DNA of 64,000 nucleotides, taken from contig CAYRFE010000002.1 in the NCBI GenBank assembly GCA_964423645.1, positions 1-64,000 of the forward strand. The letters are read 5' to 3'. The translations under genes were made by a program, and so were the position numbers. This stretch comes from CAYRFE01 sp964423645 [NCBI: uncultured bacterium]. GTDB lineage: Bacteria > Macinerneyibacteriota > Macinerneyibacteria > Macinerneyibacteriales. Under the pieces are notes generated by a model. That model did not search any database, was not told where the DNA came from, and worked only from the letters and a program-made list of their open reading frames with translations. Below, one piece after another: positions 62,789-64,000 of the stretch. Each line of letters opens with the position of its first letter. Position 1 is the first letter of the stretch.

Positions 62789-63711
62789 AATGTATCATAT
62801 GGTCATTTTTACTGTTATTGATGTGGGTAACAGGTTGTTCAAAAAACTCTACGGCTCCTGAGATCCCTGTCAAACCGGAGGTGTTTTCACTTGAATTCGG
62901 TCATACCACGTCGCATAACGATTATTGTGCTCAAATGAATGTATCCGGTGATTTTGGGAATGGATTTCTGTTTTCGGTGTGGACAAAGATCCCGCAATCG
63001 ATCGCGCCGGGTGGTACACGCGGAAATATGAATATTCTCCGTATCTATGGAGACAACTGGAGTTTGATATGTCTGGACGGTAATATAAGCCAGAACACGA
63101 ATGGAACCGCGCGATATAACGCCAATTTCATGCTCGATCTTAACAGCACATTTATAGGCGACTTCTGCACGTATTACAGTTTACCTGCTGAAAACATTTC
63201 TTTATCCGACGCCAATGGTTGGGTATGGGTCGCCTGGCAGGTAGTGGTAAATGCCGATAAGAGCATGACACTTCGGCAATGGCTGAAATTCGGAGTCAAC
63301 GGAAGCGTAATTCCTGCGGGTTATTGGAATGATACTGACGTACCGGGAGAAGAGATCCTTATACCCGGCACGACAAGTGTGGAAGGGTGGGCAATCCCCG
63401 ATACATTCGATCCGAGTGTACCGCGTTCTTTCCGACTCGGTGACGACAATACATGGTCCGGGGTGAACACTCCGTCAAACAGCTACTTATATCATGCACG
63501 ACTGTATAATCGCGCAAGAAAACCAACACTCGATGAACTGAACGCCATTGCACTGTCTACCGGTGCAGATACATCGGCATGGGGCGACTGGTTTTTGAAT
63601 TGGGTAAGTGAGAGTGCTGATATTTCTGATAAAAGCGGTCACAATCACCCTCTCAGTCTTCAAGCGGGCGGTGTGTTGTATAAGGGAGTTGCTGCTCCGA
63701 TACAGCAATAG
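62785..63711 (+). CDS. LamG-domain lipoprotein
   Basis: A 308-residue lipoprotein with lipobox WVTGC (cysteine near residue 18). The mature part is a concanavalin/LamG-type jelly roll (FSLEFGHTTSHNDYCAQMNV, NGWVWVAWQVVVNADKSMTL, SYLYHARLYNRARKPTLDEL). Its ATG overlaps the stop of the glycosylase remnant by 4 bp (ATGA), so it may have been fused into the old operon after the deletion. The longer frame back to 62704 lies in the remnant and has no signal peptide. Relative of the LamG protein at 23008 in fold, not close in sequence. Confidence 0.85.
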   Translation: MKCIIWSFLLLLMWVTGCSKNSTAPEIPVKPEVFSLEFGHTTSHNDYCAQMNVSGDFGNGFLFSVWTKIPQSIAPGGTRGNMNILRIYGDNWSLICLDGNISQNTNGTARYNANFMLDLNSTFIGDFCTYYSLPAENISLSDANGWVWVAWQVVVNADKSMTLRQWLKFGVNGSVIPAGYWNDTDVPGEEILIPGTTSVEGWAIPDTFDPSVPRSFRLGDDNTWSGVNTPSNSYLYHARLYNRARKPTLDELNAIALSTGADTSAWGDWFLNWVSESADISDKSGHNHPLSLQAGGVLYKGVAAPIQQ

Positions 63712-63772
63712 GGATGTGTGTTTGATGAAGCAGCAATCAATAAACGTTGTTAAGGACTGGAGTGATGAATAA

Positions 63773-64000
63773 ATGCTTAATGTCGGAATATTGTTATACC
63801 CAAACGTTGAGGTTCTCGATTTTGCAGGACCGTTCGAGGTGTTTTCTGTTGCGTCAGAATTATATGACCATACGTTATGTGATGTCTTTACCATTTCCGA
63901 AGACGCAACATTGATACGATCAGTGAACGGATTACAAGTTCAACCGGATTTTACTTTCGAGAATAATCCCCACATTGATATTCTCATTATTCCCGGAGGT
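63773..64000 (+). CDS. DJ-1/PfpI family protein (5' part, cut by window end)
   Basis: 76 codons to the end of the window. MLNVGILLYPNVEVLDFAGP, FEVFSVASEL and DILIIPGG are the start of the DJ-1/PfpI class I amidotransferase-like fold, close to the isonitrile-hydratase/AraC-associated branch. The catalytic cysteine lies beyond the window. GGAG is about 11 nt upstream. Confidence 0.85.
   Translation, partial: MLNVGILLYPNVEVLDFAGPFEVFSVASELYDHTLCDVFTISEDATLIRSVNGLQVQPDFTFENNPHIDILIIPGG

Overview
The window looks like a chromosome segment of an anaerobic, diderm (Gram-negative-type) bacterium. Signs of a diderm are many lipoprotein signal peptides, a PorV/UPF0164-type outer-membrane protein, a Blc-like lipocalin, SPOR and LPP20-like envelope proteins. 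Signs of an anaerobic lifestyle are the oxygen-sensitive class III ribonucleotide reductase pair NrdD/NrdG. The mix of RNase J, RqcH, VanW, UPF0164-like and DUF5683-like proteins makes me favour Spirochaetota or a related lineage, but this is an inference from gene content, not a proof. No plasmid, phage or CRISPR hallmark is visible.

Layout. 0-6.4 kb: a minus-strand ornithine/lysine decarboxylase, thioredoxin reductase with a small acidic partner, then groES-groEL behind a perfect CIRCE operator and a YbaN-like membrane protein. 6.4-24.7 kb: small operons (split amidohydrolase / alpha-beta hydrolase / lipocalin; nrdDG; HD protein; PrmA; several secreted proteins and lipoproteins) separated by intergenic islands packed with dispersed repeats. 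25-34.6 kb: a large hybrid sensor kinase with a lipoprotein, trmJ with an unknown 524-residue protein and a CRP-like protein, and rqcH. 34.7-36.7 kb: an AT-rich minus-strand two-gene cassette (SMC/OLD-like ATPase plus a small protein with a PD-(D/E)xK-like motif) with a 15-codon leader ORF, a candidate defence module. 36.7-49.7 kb: a long densely packed plus-strand run of housekeeping and envelope genes (nif3, trxA, SPOR and LPP20-like proteins, GlmU-like, GlmM-like, acpS, nnr, prs, PorV-like, pgsA, rnj). 50-54 kb: PEGA-like lipoprotein, a 32-residue lysine/glutamate-rich microprotein, tRNA-Val(GAC), homospermidine synthase and a CcdA/thioredoxin pair. 54.3-62.2 kb: two tandem membrane-bound YegI/TerY-P-type protein kinases whose first 358 codons are identical at DNA level while their tails are diverged, followed by an FGE/sulfatase-fold protein, a cysteine-rich protein and a DUF4476 protein. 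62.3-64 kb: repeat, remnant of a Nei/Fpg DNA glycosylase, a LamG lipoprotein and the start of a DJ-1/PfpI gene.

Functional links. The decarboxylase at 0.3 kb and homospermidine synthase at 51.4 kb together suggest a putrescine-to-homospermidine route. TrxB, TrxA, CcdA and the periplasmic thioredoxin form a thiol-reduction chain from cytoplasm to envelope. GlmU-like, GlmM-like, AcpS and PgsA point to envelope precursor synthesis.

The most unusual features are the homogenised kinase pair, the ATPase/nuclease-like cassette, apparently leaderless transcripts, and a family of 100-210 bp nested-hairpin elements whose terminal stems covary between copies.
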